NCBI GenBank assembly: GCA_025964075.1
Contig: JAOPZQ010000279.1
Location: forward strand, 1-7,152
Direction: 5' to 3'
DNA from: Solirubrobacterales bacterium
Lineage (GTDB): Bacteria > Actinomycetota > Thermoleophilia > Solirubrobacterales > Solirubrobacteraceae
Length of the DNA: 7,152 nucleotides
Under the pieces are notes generated by a model. That model was not told the DNA's origin, did no database searches, and saw nothing but the letters and a program-made list of their open reading frames with translations. Below, piece by piece: positions 6,156-7,152 of the stretch. Every line of letters begins with the position of its first letter. The first letter of the stretch is position 1. The translations under genes were made by a program, and so were the position numbers.

Positions 6156-7152
6156 TCCCGGGCGGCTGGAGACCGCGCATCAGCTGCGGTGCATGGTCGG
6201 CGAGCGCCGCGTACGCGTCCGTCGTCGACAGGTTCGTGAGCGAGATCATCGAGCCGTGCCCGACGCGGTACCGGGCGATGATCTCGGGGACGAAGGCCCC
6301 GTGGTGCCCGGCTTCGGCGAGGCGCGCCCACAGGTCGTAGTCCTCCCAACCGAACAGGCGCGGATCCCCGGTGTACCCGCCCATCGCGGCGAGCGCTGCG
6401 CGCCGGATCAGGGCGAGGGCATCGATGTAGTTGCCTTCGCGCAGCCGTTCCGGCTCCCAGTCGTAGAAGCTCAGCAAGCCCTCCGGGCCGTCGTCCGAGA
6501 ACCGGTCGAGGATCCCGTAGGCGAAGCTCGCGTCCGGGTCGTTCTCCAAGGCCTCGGCCAGGCGTGCGATCGCGAACCGCCGCAGCACGTTGTCGGAGTC
6601 GAGCATCAAGAGCAGGTCGGCGCGTGCGTGGGCGATTCCGGTGTTCCGCGCATGCGGCAGGCCGCGATTGATCTCGTGCCGGACGAGCAGGGCGCGACGC
6701 TCGGGGTGCGCGCCGATCCAGGCCAGGGCGGCCTCGCCCGAGCCGTCGGTCGATCCGTCGTCGACGACGACGACCTCCCAGTCACGCCGCGTCGAGCGCA
6801 ACAGGGAGTCGAGCGCCAGGCAGACGGAGTCGGCGTGGTTGTAGACCGGCACGATGACCGAGACCGTCGGCGCCGCCGCGGCTGTCCACCCGCGACTGAC
6901 CTCGACCCGCACGGTGCGAGGCGTCGGCTGCTCCGGCCGCTCGCGCGCCAGCGACTCGGCCGCGATCTGCCGCCGGAGCGCGGTCAGCTGCAGGAGCTGC
7001 TGCTTGATCGCGCGGAGCGCCAGGCCTTCGCCCGGCGAGATCCCGGCCGGTTGCGCGGGCTGGCGGGGGCGATCGGCGACGTCTGCGGCACGCTCGACGC
7101 GCATTCGCGCGATGCGCGCGCTGCGCGCGGCCGTCGGGTCGACGGGACTCGC
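6097..7152 (-). CDS. GT2 family glycosyltransferase (5' end may lie outside window)
   Basis: A glycosyltransferase with a classic GT-A domain. From the first in-window ATG (7102-7104) it has 335 residues, and the frame continues open to the right edge (ASPVDPTAARSARIAR before that Met), so the true start is undetermined. Numbering from that Met: a helical stretch ALRAIKQQLLQLTALRRQIA (29-48), then SVIVPVYNHADSV (82-94), the nucleotide-binding VVVVDDGSTDGS (111-122), INRGLPHARNTGIAHA (145-160), the DXD motif in LMLDSDNVL (166-174), GGY (242-244) and the acceptor-side motif FGWEDYDLWARLAE (251-264). These are the motifs of active inverting GT2 enzymes. A poorly conserved Ala/Arg/Ser-rich tail (about 314-335) runs antisense to the end of the methyltransferase fusion gene. 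Many proteins of this layout carry another domain upstream, which the open 5' end would allow. The sugar donor cannot be told. Confidence 0.9.
   Translation of the reverse strand, partial: ASPVDPTAARSARIARMRVERAADVADRPRQPAQPAGISPGEGLALRAIKQQLLQLTALRRQIAAESLARERPEQPTPRTVRVEVSRGWTAAAAPTVSVIVPVYNHADSVCLALDSLLRSTRRDWEVVVVDDGSTDGSGEAALAWIGAHPERRALLVRHEINRGLPHARNTGIAHARADLLLMLDSDNVLRRFAIARLAEALENDPDASFAYGILDRFSDDGPEGLLSFYDWEPERLREGNYIDALALIRRAALAAMGGYTGDPRLFGWEDYDLWARLAEAGHHGAFVPEIIARYRVGHGSMISLTNLSTTDAYAALADHAPQLMRGLQPPGISAGPRANGAAASRSATAR

Noticed and set aside
4568..6340. Second plus-strand frame of 590 codons inside the methyltransferase fusion
   Set aside because: An Arg/Ala-dominated shifted frame of a gene whose own frame has two complete sets of methyltransferase motifs.
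7105..7135. GCGCGC-rich inverted-repeat-like stretch resembling a hairpin
   Set aside because: It lies in the open frame of the GT2 gene, has no T-run, and short GC palindromes are common by chance in DNA this GC-rich; not called as a terminator or site.

Overview
The window is gene-dense, very GC-rich DNA (by eye about 70% or more, G/C dominating third codon positions) with GTG starts preferred and few clear Shine-Dalgarno sites. This points to a high-GC actinomycete-type bacterium; the style would suit Thermoleophilia/Solirubrobacterales, but that placement is inference. Every gene fits one theme: synthesis, methylation and ABC-dependent export of a surface polysaccharide or glycoconjugate.

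Layout: (1) bases 1-204, plus strand, carry the last 67 codons of a protein with a helical, coiled-coil-like C-terminus. (2) Bases 214 to about 4400, minus strand, form one compact operon. In transcription order it holds a CmcI/rhamnosyl-O-methyltransferase-like SAM methyltransferase, a Wzt-type ABC ATPase with a C-terminal extension, a Wzm-type permease, an 89-residue coiled-coil protein, and a GT2 glycosyltransferase with an extra C-terminal domain. Two junctions are 4-base GTGA stop/start overlaps and the others are gaps of 6 and 28 bases. (3) A short divergent promoter region lies around 4446-4479. (4) Bases 4470-6155, plus strand, encode a 561-residue fusion of two different class I methyltransferase domains and a coiled-coil tail. 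(5) Bases 6097-7152, minus strand, hold a second GT2 glycosyltransferase, open at the right edge and overlapping the fusion gene tail-to-tail.

How the genes may work together (inference): the glycosyltransferases build a chain on a lipid carrier, the methyltransferases modify it, and Wzm/Wzt export it. An extended Wzt next to methyltransferases, one carrying a coiled coil, resembles the E. coli O8/O9a logic. There, WbdD caps the chain end, its coiled coil sets length, and the Wzt C-terminal domain recognises the cap. A similar cap-and-recognise arrangement in a non-enterobacterial setting is the most interesting reading of this window, but the sequence alone does not prove it.

No tRNA, rRNA, CRISPR array, insertion sequence or convincing hairpin terminator was seen. 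No stretch longer than about 70 bases lacks a gene.
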